DNA from: Flammeovirga yaeyamensis
GTDB lineage: Bacteria; Bacteroidota; Bacteroidia; Cytophagales; Flammeovirgaceae
Direction of reading: 5' to 3'
Assembly (NCBI RefSeq): GCF_018736045.1
Contig: NZ_CP076132.1
Span: 2,031,501-2,095,500, forward strand
Length of the DNA stretch: 64,000 nt
This document shows positions 8,845 to 18,323 of this stretch, in pieces. Position 1 is the stretch's first letter, and each line of letters starts with the position of its first letter. The translations under genes were made by a program, and so were the position numbers. Under the pieces are notes generated by a model that made no database searches, was not told the DNA's origin, and saw nothing but the letters and a program-made list of their open reading frames with translations.

Positions 8845-9864
8845 ATGCGTTATCTACTATTACTCTTTATTGTTTTATCTGTCAATTGTCTTGCCCAAAA
8901 TGACTTTCGACCAGGATACATCATTACCTTGAATCAGGATACCGTTTATGGTAAGATTGATTATAGAGGCGATGTACTGATGGCTCAACAATGTAAATTC
9001 AAAAGTAAAAAAGGAGAGGTCACCTTATTTTATCCCAAAGATATTTCGGCTTTTAGATTTAAAAATGGTCGATACTTTGTGTCTAAAAGTGTGGAGGGTA
9101 AACCGAAATTTTTAGAATTTCTGATCGAGAGTGAAATTAATCTTTTCTACTTTAAAGATCCGAGAGATATCTCTCGTTTTTTTCTAGAAAAGAAGGATGT
9201 GCCTTTGGTTGAATTACCTTACAAACAAGAAATAAGAGAAATTGATGGTAAGAGGGTTTTATACAAGTCGACGAAACATAAAGGTATATTACGTTTAAGC
9301 ATGATGGATGCTTATGATGTACATCAAAATATTGCGGAGATAATTAAACCTAAACACGATAACCTTATTGAGGTGATTGAGTTGTATAATAATGAGATTG
9401 GGACATCTCATAAAAAATACGAAGAAAAGGCTCCACGAATAAAATTTGAATTTCAAGCGGTCGCAGGAGTTATTAACTTCAATGATAATAATTTATTGAA
9501 CAAAAACTCATTTGTAGGTGGTACGTTAATTAACTTTTGGTTGCCTAGAACGAATGAGAAAATCTTTTTCTCAACGGGTGTTTTCTATTCCCAATCAAAG
9601 AATATGGAAAATGAATCGGTTCAATATATTGATGTTCCGTTCCAAATAGGTTATAAATTTCCAAGCACTTACAAAGTTAGACCTTCATTATCGATTGGTA
9701 TTTTATCACCGACTTATTCTGCAGGTGTTTCTGTAAAAATTTCTTCAAGATTTAGTGTTGGGGCCCAAAGTTGGATAGATAATTATGCCAACAAATTACC
9801 TTGGATCCCAGGGAAATTAAAAAGCTATTCTCTTTTAGCAAGCATTACTTATGAGTTATATTGA
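8845..9864 (+). CDS. Outer-membrane beta-barrel protein of unknown function
   Basis: The 339-residue protein has a signal peptide (RYLLLLFIVLSVNCLAQ). Residues about 20-200 form a globular beta-rich domain (GYIITLNQDTVYGKIDYRG, VTLFYPKDISAFRF, a pattern seen in many Bacteroidota surface proteins). Residues about 205-339 alternate hydrophobic and polar residues in short strands (FEFQAVAGVINF, KIFFSTGVFYSQSK, FQIGYKFP, SFSLLASITYELY-like ending), as expected of a small barrel ending in an aromatic residue. It may follow the DUF4292 lipoprotein gene in one transcript (94-nt gap). No specific family name can be assigned. Confidence 0.75.
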   Translation: MRYLLLLFIVLSVNCLAQNDFRPGYIITLNQDTVYGKIDYRGDVLMAQQCKFKSKKGEVTLFYPKDISAFRFKNGRYFVSKSVEGKPKFLEFLIESEINLFYFKDPRDISRFFLEKKDVPLVELPYKQEIREIDGKRVLYKSTKHKGILRLSMMDAYDVHQNIAEIIKPKHDNLIEVIELYNNEIGTSHKKYEEKAPRIKFEFQAVAGVINFNDNNLLNKNSFVGGTLINFWLPRTNEKIFFSTGVFYSQSKNMENESVQYIDVPFQIGYKFPSTYKVRPSLSIGILSPTYSAGVSVKISSRFSVGAQSWIDNYANKLPWIPGKLKSYSLLASITYELY

Positions 9865-9969
9865 AGATTTTACCCTATTATATATACATCTTAAATATTT
9901 ATCCCTCATCTTTTAATAAATGACCCACATCTAATAAATGTATTTTCAACACCTTTGATTTGAAATAAA

Positions 9970-11910
9970 ATGAAAGGTGAAATGAAATTACAACTACAAC
10001 TATTAATTTATTTTTTTCTCATTAATGCGATCGCTACTTATAGTCAAACACAACCAAGCGGGACAGGTAGTAGTGCTGATCCTTATCTTATTGCAACCTA
10101 CGATAATTTATTATGGCTTTCTCAAAATGATACTGAATGGAATAAATCTTATTTAGTCACAAACAATATAGATGCATCAGCTTCTAATGATGGAGGAGAA
10201 GGTTTTAAACCAATCGGAGAAGAGGGGAACTCATTTAGGGGGAATTTTGATGGAGCCTCAGATCAAGGTTATAAAATTTCGAACTTATATATCAATCGAC
10301 CATTAGAAGATAATGTGGGACTGTTTGGCTACATCAATAAATTCAATACAGTGATAAAAAAGGTACATTTAGATAACTTTTCGATTACTGGTAAAGACAA
10401 TGTTGGGGCTATTGTTGGTAAAGTTGATAATGCCCAAGAATTAAAGAAAATAACACTGAGTGGGGTAAACTCTAAGGTCATCGGAGAGAATAATACCGGT
10501 GGTTTGGTTGGGCAGAATAACAAATCTACATTATCAGAGATTTTGGTGGAAGATGTAAAAATAGAGCACAATACTACTGCTACTTTTGAAAATATTGGAG
10601 GTGTTATCGGCTATAATTCAAATACAGATAACAATAGAAGTCTATCAAAAATTGTATTAACCAATGTAACTGTAACAACAAATTATTCTAGGGCTGGTGG
10701 AGTTATTGGAAAGGCTGAAAATAATACCTCACTAACTAATGTTGATATTGACGCTTTAACGGTACAATCTGCAACTCATGCAGGAGGAGTTATTGGCCAG
10801 AATATAAACTCTAGTATCACTGATGTTGTTGTGACTGATGTAAATATTATTACATCAGGAAGATATGCTGGAGGAATAACAGGAAAAAACGATACGGGAA
10901 CTATACAAAATGTGATGGTTGTTGGAACTATCAAATCTAAAAAAAGTATTGGGGGAATTGCGGGTGACAGTAATAGTTCTAGTTCGATTACAAAAGCCAA
11001 TGCTATTATCACTATTGATCTTCAAAATAATGCAGAAATTATTGGTGGAATTGTTGGTGGTAACTACAGCTCTTCTACCATTTCTGAAGTGTATTCGGTA
11101 TTGAACATTCTAAACGTTGGTAATCTAACGGGCAGCGTTGGTGGTATTTCTTCTTTCAATAATGTGGGGAGTAATATCACTTTGGCCTATTATGATGATA
11201 CTGACTTATTAAGTTTAACATTGACAGATAATGGAGGAATCAATCCCTTAACGGAAAATGATTTTGTTAATGAGTCGTCATTTGTTGGGTTTGATTTTAC
11301 TGATTATTGGGAAATTGGTACTATATCAAAATATAGTTCAGCTGCCCGTCCTTATCCAATTCATATAGATAGAGTCAACCAAGATTTACCAGTCGAATTG
11401 ATATCATTTGATGTTGAATTGAAGGATAATGGAGTGTACCTCTACTGGAAGACAGCGACTGAAATCAATAATGATTATTTCCAAATTGAACGATCTTTTG
11501 ATAAACGTAATTGGGAATTAATAGGTGAATTGAAAGGTCAGGGTAACTCGAATTCATTAGTGAAATACGAATACTTTGATCATGAATTAATATCAAATAG
11601 TGGCTACATCTATTATAGGTTGAAACAAGTTGATTTCGATGGTCAGTTTACTTATTACCAAACTTTTTTGGTGTTATCAGATAGTCTTCAAGCCTTGAAA
11701 ATATATCCAACCATTTCGCATGACCTTATATTTATTGAAGATACATCAAATCAGCCTGTGAAGATTTTTAATCTGATGGGACAAAACTTCACTAATAAGG
11801 TGATGCTTCGGCAAGAACATCGACATAAAGTTATGTCACTTGCATCTATTCCAAAAGGTTGGTACATCATCAAAACCTTATATGGATCTGAAAAAGTGTA
11901 TAGAAAATAA
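9970..11910 (+). CDS. Secreted GLUG-repeat protein with T9SS type A sorting domain
   Basis: The 646-residue protein carries a signal peptide (LQLLIYFFLINAIATYSQ); an internal ATG at 9982 is an equally good start. Residues about 110-390 contain GLUG-type repeats of the form G-G-V-I-G-x-x-x-x-S-S-I-x-x-V (for example AGGVIGKAENNTSLTNV and IGGIVGGNYSSSTISEV), which usually form a beta-helix in adhesins and secreted proteases. A linker with LPVELISFDVELKDNGVYLYWKT-type sequence follows, then a C-terminal domain (residues about 575-646; LKIYPTISHDLIFIED... GWYIIKTLYGSEKVYRK) that fits the type IX secretion sorting domain. Probably exported and attached to the cell surface as an adhesin. A strong terminator follows. 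Confidence 0.85.
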   Translation: MKGEMKLQLQLLIYFFLINAIATYSQTQPSGTGSSADPYLIATYDNLLWLSQNDTEWNKSYLVTNNIDASASNDGGEGFKPIGEEGNSFRGNFDGASDQGYKISNLYINRPLEDNVGLFGYINKFNTVIKKVHLDNFSITGKDNVGAIVGKVDNAQELKKITLSGVNSKVIGENNTGGLVGQNNKSTLSEILVEDVKIEHNTTATFENIGGVIGYNSNTDNNRSLSKIVLTNVTVTTNYSRAGGVIGKAENNTSLTNVDIDALTVQSATHAGGVIGQNINSSITDVVVTDVNIITSGRYAGGITGKNDTGTIQNVMVVGTIKSKKSIGGIAGDSNSSSSITKANAIITIDLQNNAEIIGGIVGGNYSSSTISEVYSVLNILNVGNLTGSVGGISSFNNVGSNITLAYYDDTDLLSLTLTDNGGINPLTENDFVNESSFVGFDFTDYWEIGTISKYSSAARPYPIHIDRVNQDLPVELISFDVELKDNGVYLYWKTATEINNDYFQIERSFDKRNWELIGELKGQGNSNSLVKYEYFDHELISNSGYIYYRLKQVDFDGQFTYYQTFLVLSDSLQALKIYPTISHDLIFIEDTSNQPVKIFNLMGQNFTNKVMLRQEHRHKVMSLASIPKGWYIIKTLYGSEKVYRK

Positions 11911-11939
11911 AAAAGGCCCAAGTTAACCTTGGGCCTTTT
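11911..11939. terminator. Bidirectional terminator between converging genes
   Basis: AAAAGGCCCAAG pairs perfectly with CTTGGGCCTTTT across a 5-nt loop (12-bp stem). Poly-A and poly-T flanks serve both the GLUG gene (plus) and lpxB (minus), whose stops are about 30 nt apart. Confidence 0.93.
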
Positions 11940-11942
11940 TGA

Positions 11943-13073
11943 TTAGAACTTTTGTTCTGGAATACCTTCCTTAAGGTATTTATACATTAAGGATGCTGCC
12001 TTTTTGGAAGTGCCTTCCGTATCAATTTTGGCTTTCATCTCTTTATAATCTTGAAGAATTTTATCTCGTTTAGTCGTTAAAGTATATTCTAATTCTTGAG
12101 CTAAATTTTCTGTAGTAAAATCGTTTTGAATTAATTCTCGTACTACTTCTTTATCTGCAATAAGGTTCACTAAAGAAATAAATCTAACCTTAATTAGGGC
12201 TTTAATGATGTTATATGTTACCGGACTTGTTCTGTAACATACCACTTGTGGTACCTCGAATAATGCTGTTTCTAATGTAGCTGTACCAGAAGTGACCACG
12301 GCAGAAGTAGCATTGCTTAATAGATCGTAGGTTTGATTAAATACCAACTTCACACCCAAATCTTTTACCTCTTGATAGAGTTCTGATGGTAAATGATCTA
12401 CCCCTGCAACTACAAACTGAAATTCCTCTTTGTTGTATTTCGGGATGATCGTCAACATTGTTTGCAAGATCATTTGCACCTCTTGATACCTACTTCCTGG
12501 TAGAACGGCAATAATTTTCTTATTAGGATCGAGTTGATTTTCCTCCAAGAAGGTAGGAGACGGATCAAACTGTTTGATGGCATCAAAAAGTGGATTGCCT
12601 ACATAATCTACATCATAATCGTATTTCTTATAGAATGCTTTTTCGAAATGCATTATCACAAACATTCTATCGACTGCAGTTCGAATTCTCTTGGCTCTGC
12701 TTTGATTCCAAGCCCATACTTTAGGAGAAATGTAATAGAATACTTTGGTACCTCTTGGTTTTACATACTTGGCAATCTTTAGGTTGAAACCGGAGAAATC
12801 GACAAGAATAACCACATCAGGTTTCCAACATAAAATATCCTTTTTACATTCGTTCATGTAGCGTCTGATTGTCAAAAGGTTTTTGGCAACTTCCAAGAAG
12901 CCCATGAAAGAGATTTCAGAATAATGATGAATGAGTGTGCCGCCGACTTTCTGCATTTCTTCACCTCCCCAAAAACGGAATTCTGCTTCAGGGTCGTTGT
13001 TCAAAATTTCTTTCATTAAGTTGGAGGCATGTAAATCACCAGATTTTTCACCTGCAATCAAATAATATTTCAT
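11943..13073 (-). CDS. lpxB: Lipid-A-disaccharide synthase
   Basis: The 376-residue GT-B (GT19) glycosyltransferase condenses UDP-2,3-diacylglucosamine with 2,3-diacylglucosamine 1-phosphate in lipid A synthesis at the inner membrane. The family opening YLIAGEKSGDLHASNLM is present, as are FSEI-like SEISFMGFLEV, YYISPKVWAWNQSRAKRI, YVGNPLFD, AVLPGSRYQEV, and ATSAVVTSGTATLETAL with its sugar-nucleotide site. Length is normal. A terminator sits between it and the upstream gene at 13190, so it probably has its own promoter. Confidence 0.96.
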   Translation of the reverse strand: MKYYLIAGEKSGDLHASNLMKEILNNDPEAEFRFWGGEEMQKVGGTLIHHYSEISFMGFLEVAKNLLTIRRYMNECKKDILCWKPDVVILVDFSGFNLKIAKYVKPRGTKVFYYISPKVWAWNQSRAKRIRTAVDRMFVIMHFEKAFYKKYDYDVDYVGNPLFDAIKQFDPSPTFLEENQLDPNKKIIAVLPGSRYQEVQMILQTMLTIIPKYNKEEFQFVVAGVDHLPSELYQEVKDLGVKLVFNQTYDLLSNATSAVVTSGTATLETALFEVPQVVCYRTSPVTYNIIKALIKVRFISLVNLIADKEVVRELIQNDFTTENLAQELEYTLTTKRDKILQDYKEMKAKIDTEGTSKKAASLMYKYLKEGIPEQKF

Positions 13074-13132
13074 CTGCTACAATGTTAAGAATACGATAAT
13101 GAACAAATCTAAACAGGAGAGGGCATAAAAAA

Positions 13133-13157
13133 AAGGATACTTATTAAAAGCATCCTT
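13133..13157 (-). terminator. Terminator of the carboxytetrahydropterin synthase gene
   Basis: On the minus strand a 10-bp stem (with one G-U pair) and 5-nt loop are followed by eight U residues. It isolates the gene at 13190-13609 from lpxB downstream. Confidence 0.85.
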
Positions 13158-13189
13158 ATTTATTTGCAAGTGGTTCATCACTACAGAGA

Positions 13190-13609
13190 TTATTCTCCGT
13201 AATATTGAACGAAGTTTTTTCTTGTTTCGTGGAGTTCGATACAATGCAGCTCAGCATTTGGAGCAAATTCTTTAACTTTTGGAGCAAGAATTTTCCAGAA
13301 TTCCATCGCTAATGTTTCGCAACTTGTCATTTTACCTTCAAGGAAATCTACATCCATATTCAGGTTTTTATGATCTACCTTACTGATAATATGTTCTTGA
13401 GTAATGCGACCTAAGTCTTTCATATTCATTACATATCCAGTATCGGGATCAGGATTACCTTTTACAGTAATGACCATCTCGAAATTGTGACCATGCCAAT
13501 TTTCATTTGCACAAGGACCAAAAAACTCTTCGTTTTGCTCTTTTGTCCATTTCGGATTATATAATTTATGAGCTGCGTTAAAAAACTCTCTTCTGTTTAT
13601 ATAAATCAT
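13190..13609 (-). CDS. queD: 6-pyruvoyl-tetrahydropterin synthase / 6-carboxytetrahydropterin synthase family
   Basis: The 139-residue T-fold enzyme has the zinc-binding histidines in FNAAHKL and WHGHNFEM, the active-site cysteine in FFGPCANENWHGHN, and the late catalytic His/Glu in LHCIELHETRKNF. QueD converts dihydroneopterin triphosphate to 6-carboxytetrahydropterin on the way to queuosine; the close relative PTPS makes pyruvoyl-tetrahydropterin. The symbol is by family, since other queuosine genes are not in the window. It stands alone with its own terminator. Confidence 0.88.
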   Translation of the reverse strand: MIYINRREFFNAAHKLYNPKWTKEQNEEFFGPCANENWHGHNFEMVITVKGNPDPDTGYVMNMKDLGRITQEHIISKVDHKNLNMDVDFLEGKMTSCETLAMEFWKILAPKVKEFAPNAELHCIELHETRKNFVQYYGE

Positions 13610-13691
13610 TTTTTCAAAATTTGAGATGCAAAAATAACAACTTAGACAATACGAACTACTTTTCAGTTAGATTTATTGACGATAGTTGTTA

Positions 13692-15203
13692 TTATTCTAC
13701 GTGATTTACAGAATCTTTAGCAGTTGTGTTAGCATGAAGTAGAAGTGTTTTTAATAGATCAGTAGTCGCGTCGAGCGTGTTTTTTTTGATTTCCATTAAA
13801 GGGTCATGATCGGTTTTATCTCTATTTAATTCTACAGAATCTTTATCCAGATATAAATAAGAAATGTCTCTTCTAGCAATAGATAACGGTTTTTCATCAT
13901 CTAATATAGAGATACGGTAGATATCTTTTTCTCCGTATCCACCTTTTCTTGCAGACGAATAGTAAGCGTGTCTTCCGTTGGTGCGGATCATAAAATACAC
14001 ATCATCATAAGGAGTGTTTATAGGTGTTCCTAAGTTTTCCGCCTTAGACCAATTTCCTTGAAAATCTTTTGTGGATTTAAATATATCGTACCCTCCCATG
14101 GTATCATGACCTCTAGAAGCGAAGTATAAAGTATTGCCATCCATTGATAATGCAACACCTTCTTCATCATATTTTGTATTGATCTCTGGTCCTAAATTAA
14201 TAGGCTTCCCCCATCTTCCGTTATCATTTTTCACGGACATGAAAATATCTAAACCACCTAACGACAAATATTCATTGTTACTCACAAAATACAATGTATC
14301 CATTGTGGTATTGATACAAGCTGATGTTTCCACAAAAATACTATTGATGTTTTTAGGAAGCTTTTTAGGTTTTGTCCACCCTTCGAAAGTAGTATTTGAT
14401 ACCAGAAGGTCACCATTCCTGTAAAGGATCATTTCTGAACCATCCAGATTGATAGAGACTGTTGCCGAATGATCGTCGTTATTTACAGGGTAAGGAAGTG
14501 GAGTAGGTTCATTCCAATTCACAAAATCTTTCCTTTGACTGAAGTAAATATTTTCTGATAGGTGATCTCTAATATCTGGATTATCTAATCTGAATTCATG
14601 GCGTCTACTAGTAAAATATAGTTTGTTTTCTACTGCATCTACCAATGGACAAAAGTCAGCATATTTTGAATTAACAGAGGGGCCTAAGTTTTTGATAATG
14701 ATATGTTTCTTTGGATTTTTTACGAATTTTAGTCCATTAATACATTCTGTAACCCTTTTTTCAATTGTAGTTAAAAAGCTGGAATCAGCACTAACGTAAC
14801 TCATCTCATAGTATACAATGGCACTATCAAATTCTTCGTCGAAATGAAAGGCCCTACCCAAATTATAATAGTCATCACTATCCAAGGAATCAGGGAAGTT
14901 GTTGATTACTTTTTTTAGATAGGGTAAGCTTAATGTTTTTTCTTCAGTTACTGATTCTAAGTAGCAATCACCTATTTTTTTATTCAAATCATAGTTATTT
15001 GATAAAAAATCGTAAGCACCCAAATAGTATTTAAGGGCTTCATCAGGTTGTTCAAAATTGTAAAATAAGCTATCTCCTAGACCCACTAATTGCCAAACAA
15101 AGCTCATGTCATCCTCTTCTAGAGACACGTTGGTAGCATTGTCTTCTTGAGAAAAGGCATTGATAGATAGTAGTATGAATAGTATAAGTAGGTATTTTTT
15201 CAT
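13692..15203 (-). CDS. TPR plus PD40 beta-propeller periplasmic protein
   Basis: The 503-residue protein has a signal peptide (KKYLLILFILLSINAFSQ), then helical TPR-like repeats (residues about 45-150, with FEQPDEALKYYLGAYDFL and FDEEFDSAIVYYEMSYV), and then a WD40-like PD40 propeller (about 170-435, units such as LYFVSNNEYLSLGGLDIFMS and LYFASRGHDTMGGYDIFKS). This TPR-PD40 order is that of PorE and related T9SS/gliding envelope proteins, but the C-terminal OmpA peptidoglycan-binding domain expected there is absent; instead there is a short charged tail ending at residue 503. It begins 6 nt after the upstream TPR gene, so the two are co-transcribed. Probable role: envelope scaffold. Confidence 0.85.
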   Translation of the reverse strand: MKKYLLILFILLSINAFSQEDNATNVSLEEDDMSFVWQLVGLGDSLFYNFEQPDEALKYYLGAYDFLSNNYDLNKKIGDCYLESVTEEKTLSLPYLKKVINNFPDSLDSDDYYNLGRAFHFDEEFDSAIVYYEMSYVSADSSFLTTIEKRVTECINGLKFVKNPKKHIIIKNLGPSVNSKYADFCPLVDAVENKLYFTSRRHEFRLDNPDIRDHLSENIYFSQRKDFVNWNEPTPLPYPVNNDDHSATVSINLDGSEMILYRNGDLLVSNTTFEGWTKPKKLPKNINSIFVETSACINTTMDTLYFVSNNEYLSLGGLDIFMSVKNDNGRWGKPINLGPEINTKYDEEGVALSMDGNTLYFASRGHDTMGGYDIFKSTKDFQGNWSKAENLGTPINTPYDDVYFMIRTNGRHAYYSSARKGGYGEKDIYRISILDDEKPLSIARRDISYLYLDKDSVELNRDKTDHDPLMEIKKNTLDATTDLLKTLLLHANTTAKDSVNHVE

Positions 15204-15209
15204 ATGTTT

Positions 15210-16259
15210 CTAATGACAAGTTTCTTGGGCATAGGTTAAGCCCGAAAGAATTCCTAGTTCAGCCGCTTTGTGCCAATCAGAACATGCACCGGCATCGTCA
15301 TGTAACCGTTCTTTTATATTTCCTCTAGTAATATATGCTGTAGCAAAGAAAGGATAATGATTAAGTACTTCATTGATATCGTCTAGTCCTTCTTTTATTC
15401 TTCCAGTGAGGTATTTTGTGATGGCTAGATTATTTAAGGCCTCTTTGTTTAGATGATTGTCTTTTTTAATGGCCATTAAAAAATCGTTTTCAGCCTCAAA
15501 GTAATCTTCAAATTCTAAATAAATTAATCCTCTATTATTGTAAGCTTCTACAAAGCAACTATCGTAGAAAATAGCTCTATTGAAATCATCAAAAGCCTTG
15601 GCGGCATCATGTAGTTTGTTATACACTATCCCTCTATGATTGTATGAAACAGACATTTTAGGGTCGATGATTAATGCTTTAGTAAAACAATCCTTTGCTT
15701 TATCAAAGTTTTTGTTTTTGTAATAAAGCGTACCCATGTCATGCCATGTGATAGGGTTGTCTGGTTGAACGATAGACAGTTGATCTAAAGTCTCCATCAT
15801 CAACACTCTCGAATCTAAATGAAAATAAGCTTGGGCTTTTTTCCATAATGCTTTCACATGATTCGGTTCAATTTGAATAGCACTATCAAAATCAGAAATG
15901 GCATTTAAATAATCATTTTCTAAAAAATAAGAAATGCCTCTTCTGTAATATATATCCACCTTTCTTGGGTGATTCAAGTTCAATGCTTTGCTGAAATCTA
16001 ATTGTGCACTTTTAAAGGCTCCCAAACTTGTTTTAGCAAGTGCCCTATTAAAATAAGCCTCATAATTTGATTTATCATTTTTCAGAATCAAATTACACTC
16101 ATACAATGTGTTTTTTGGATCTTCGATTTCAGGTTGATGAATTAGTTCTAAGGCATAAGAATTTGAACTTTCTTTTTGTGCTTTAACATCAAATAGAAAT
16201 ACGAAAAGGAAAAGTGAACAAAAGAGCTGAAAAAGTAAAGATCTATTGTTTGAGTTCAT
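15210..16259 (-). CDS. Secreted TPR-repeat protein
   Basis: I place the start at 16259 (349 residues) because the signal peptide SLLFQLFCSLFLFVFLFDVKAQ follows it directly; an in-frame ATG at 16328 would add 23 residues before it. Residues about 35-335 are tandem 34-residue tetratricopeptide repeats (for example YNHRGIVYNKLHDAAKAFDDFNRAI and YNNRGLIYLEFEDYFEAENDF), seven or eight in all, a protein-interaction scaffold. The C terminus DDAGACSDWHKAAELG is Sel1-like. It lies between the PorV-like gene (104-nt gap) and the TPR-PD40 gene (6-nt gap) on the same strand, suggesting an envelope complex. Confidence 0.85.
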   Translation of the reverse strand: MNSNNRSLLFQLFCSLFLFVFLFDVKAQKESSNSYALELIHQPEIEDPKNTLYECNLILKNDKSNYEAYFNRALAKTSLGAFKSAQLDFSKALNLNHPRKVDIYYRRGISYFLENDYLNAISDFDSAIQIEPNHVKALWKKAQAYFHLDSRVLMMETLDQLSIVQPDNPITWHDMGTLYYKNKNFDKAKDCFTKALIIDPKMSVSYNHRGIVYNKLHDAAKAFDDFNRAIFYDSCFVEAYNNRGLIYLEFEDYFEAENDFLMAIKKDNHLNKEALNNLAITKYLTGRIKEGLDDINEVLNHYPFFATAYITRGNIKERLHDDAGACSDWHKAAELGILSGLTYAQETCH

Positions 16260-16363
16260 TAAAGTATTAGTAAAAAAGTCAATCCTACAGAATATATCAA
16301 GGATAGTAAATAAATGTAAAAATTCCAATTAATAATCTGATAAGTAGCGAATTGAAGTAATAC

Positions 16364-17536
16364 TTAGTAATATTTTTCGGTTTTAGGTGCGTTAGTTGAT
16401 CTTTTTAATGTTCTACCAAAGTCTACTTTCAGACTGAAAACATGAGAGTAGAGAGAAACGGATGAAATATCTCCAATGTTTGTCAATGCATAATCAAGTA
16501 CAAAGCCTTTGAATGCAAAACCGGCACCGAAACTAGGTAGGAACTCTAATTTTTCATTTCCATTAAACTCTTTGATGTACTGAAATTGAGAAATACCACC
16601 TCTAAGGAAAACCATTTTCTTGTAGTGAAATTCAACACCCATTCTTGGATCAATACTTATTAAGTCTGTTTTTACAACTGTGTTTCTTTTTCCGTCAAAG
16701 GTAATATCAGCACCAAAAGAAACTAATGCACCAATCAGTTCTTCAGCATCTTCATGTTGGCTGTCTTTCCAAATGGCAAAATTTCTAGCACCACCTACAA
16801 TTAGTCTAGGAGTAGCTACTTCGACAGAATTTTCTGGAATTGTGTTTCCTGTTTGTTTAAAGATATCGTAGAAAGTAGCAGGATTATACGCCCAAACATT
16901 GTATGTACCTGTAATATCTTTTGCAGTCACACCTACTTGCCAACGTCCTTTTTTCCATTGTAATCCCATGTCTAAACCAAAGCCCCAAGCATTTGCAAAC
17001 TGACCTGCATGTCGGTAAATCACCTTAGCATTTGCTCCAAATTGAAGGTTAGGAAGTTTAGGGAACTGTCGAGCATAAGAGAATAAAAAGGCATAATCGG
17101 CAGATGAAAAACTTTGCACATTGTCCCAATTGATAGAACCGTCTGGATCAAAAAGATATCTAGTGTCTGGAATATCATCTACACCAAAACGAATAAAAGA
17201 AATTCCTAAAGCAGATTGATTATCAATTTTAGTGGCAAAACCAGCAAAATCATACTTTGCAATACCCGCAAAATATTCTGCATGCATTAGAGAAACAGAA
17301 TAGCGATCTTCAAGATTTATCAATCCGGCAGGGTTCCAATAACCCGCGGTAGCATCATTTACTGTTTCTGTCTGTGCATTACCCATTGCTAGACCTCTTG
17401 CACCCACACCAATGGCTAAATATTCGTTGACATATTTAGGGGCATTGATCTGTGCTTGAGACTGAACGGTAATAAAGATAAGAATACAAGTAAGCGTACT
17501 ATAATTTAAATAACTTCTAAAAAATGATGCGTTCAT
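16364..17536 (-). CDS. PorV/PorQ-family outer-membrane barrel (T9SS-associated)
   Basis: The 390-residue protein has a signal peptide (about residues 1-29, ending SQAQ) and the family hallmark YLAIGVGARGLAMGNAQT followed by DATAGYWNPAGL, as in PorV/PorQ and FadL-like UPF0164 barrels. Beta-strands run to the end (FVLDYALTNIGDISSVSLYSHVFSLKVDFG). PorV is the shuttle that carries T9SS cargo to the attachment complex; Bacteroidota genomes usually hold several paralogues, so this may be a PorV2-type copy rather than PorV itself. It probably heads the operon with the TPR and TPR-PD40 genes. The two T9SS cargo proteins in this window could be clients. Confidence 0.85.
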   Translation of the reverse strand: MNASFFRSYLNYSTLTCILIFITVQSQAQINAPKYVNEYLAIGVGARGLAMGNAQTETVNDATAGYWNPAGLINLEDRYSVSLMHAEYFAGIAKYDFAGFATKIDNQSALGISFIRFGVDDIPDTRYLFDPDGSINWDNVQSFSSADYAFLFSYARQFPKLPNLQFGANAKVIYRHAGQFANAWGFGLDMGLQWKKGRWQVGVTAKDITGTYNVWAYNPATFYDIFKQTGNTIPENSVEVATPRLIVGGARNFAIWKDSQHEDAEELIGALVSFGADITFDGKRNTVVKTDLISIDPRMGVEFHYKKMVFLRGGISQFQYIKEFNGNEKLEFLPSFGAGFAFKGFVLDYALTNIGDISSVSLYSHVFSLKVDFGRTLKRSTNAPKTEKYY

Positions 17537-17696
17537 TTAAAACAGGTCAGATATAACAGATTGTAATCAATAGGAATACTTTAATCATTTATTAATATAC
17601 CTAAAAATTGTTACAATTTATCAAATATAAGGTTTCATCATTTTTAAATTAACAAATTCCCTTATTAATTTTACTCAAAATAAATTTAATTCGACT

Positions 17697-18188
17697 TTGA
17701 AAAAGTTAATACTTATGCGTCATGCAAAATCGAGTTGGAATAATCCAAGTCAAACCGATTTTGATCGACCATTAAATGATAGAGGAATAAGAGATTTAGA
17801 AAAGATCTCTGAAACTGTCATGAAGCAAAATATTGTGCCTGATCTCATCATAAGTTCTCCTGCATTAAGAACAAAAATTACTGCTGAGAAAATGGCGTCC
17901 GTTTTTGATGTGTCTATTGAATATAATAAACATCTTTATCATGCTTTTGATACTGAGGTTTTAGATGAAATCAAACAATTTGATGATGCATTAGAGTGTA
18001 TTATGTTAGTCATCCACAATCCTGGAATTACTGATGTTAGAAACTATTTTTTAGAAGAGATGATTGCTAATGTACCAACAAGTGGTTGTATCGCTATAGA
18101 ATTTGAAGAAGCAACTAGTTGGAATGATTTAAAAGAGGGAAAGGAACTATATTTTGAGTATCCTAAATTGTATTTTCCCAAAAAATAG
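17697..18188 (+). CDS. SixA-like histidine phosphatase
   Basis: The 163-residue histidine phosphatase superfamily protein has the phospho-accepting histidine in KKLILMRHAKSSWNNPSQTDFDRPLNDRG and the later catalytic HNPGITD. The start codon is TTG at 17697; the conserved K-K-L-I-L-M-R-H-A-K opening argues for it over the in-frame ATG at 17715, which would remove the first beta-strand. Relatives remove phosphate from phosphohistidine proteins (E. coli SixA) but the substrate here is unknown. Transcribed divergently from the PorV-like gene with 160 nt between. Confidence 0.9.
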   Translation: MKKLILMRHAKSSWNNPSQTDFDRPLNDRGIRDLEKISETVMKQNIVPDLIISSPALRTKITAEKMASVFDVSIEYNKHLYHAFDTEVLDEIKQFDDALECIMLVIHNPGITDVRNYFLEEMIANVPTSGCIAIEFEEATSWNDLKEGKELYFEYPKLYFPKK

Positions 18189-18323
18189 GACTCATTCATA
18201 ATCATTAAGCATTAATCATAGATTATAGTCACCTATCATTTTAATGATCCGTATATCATATTACATTTGGTGAAATCACTAAACGAGTGATGTTTATTGC
18301 TAATTATATATACTGATTTAAAA

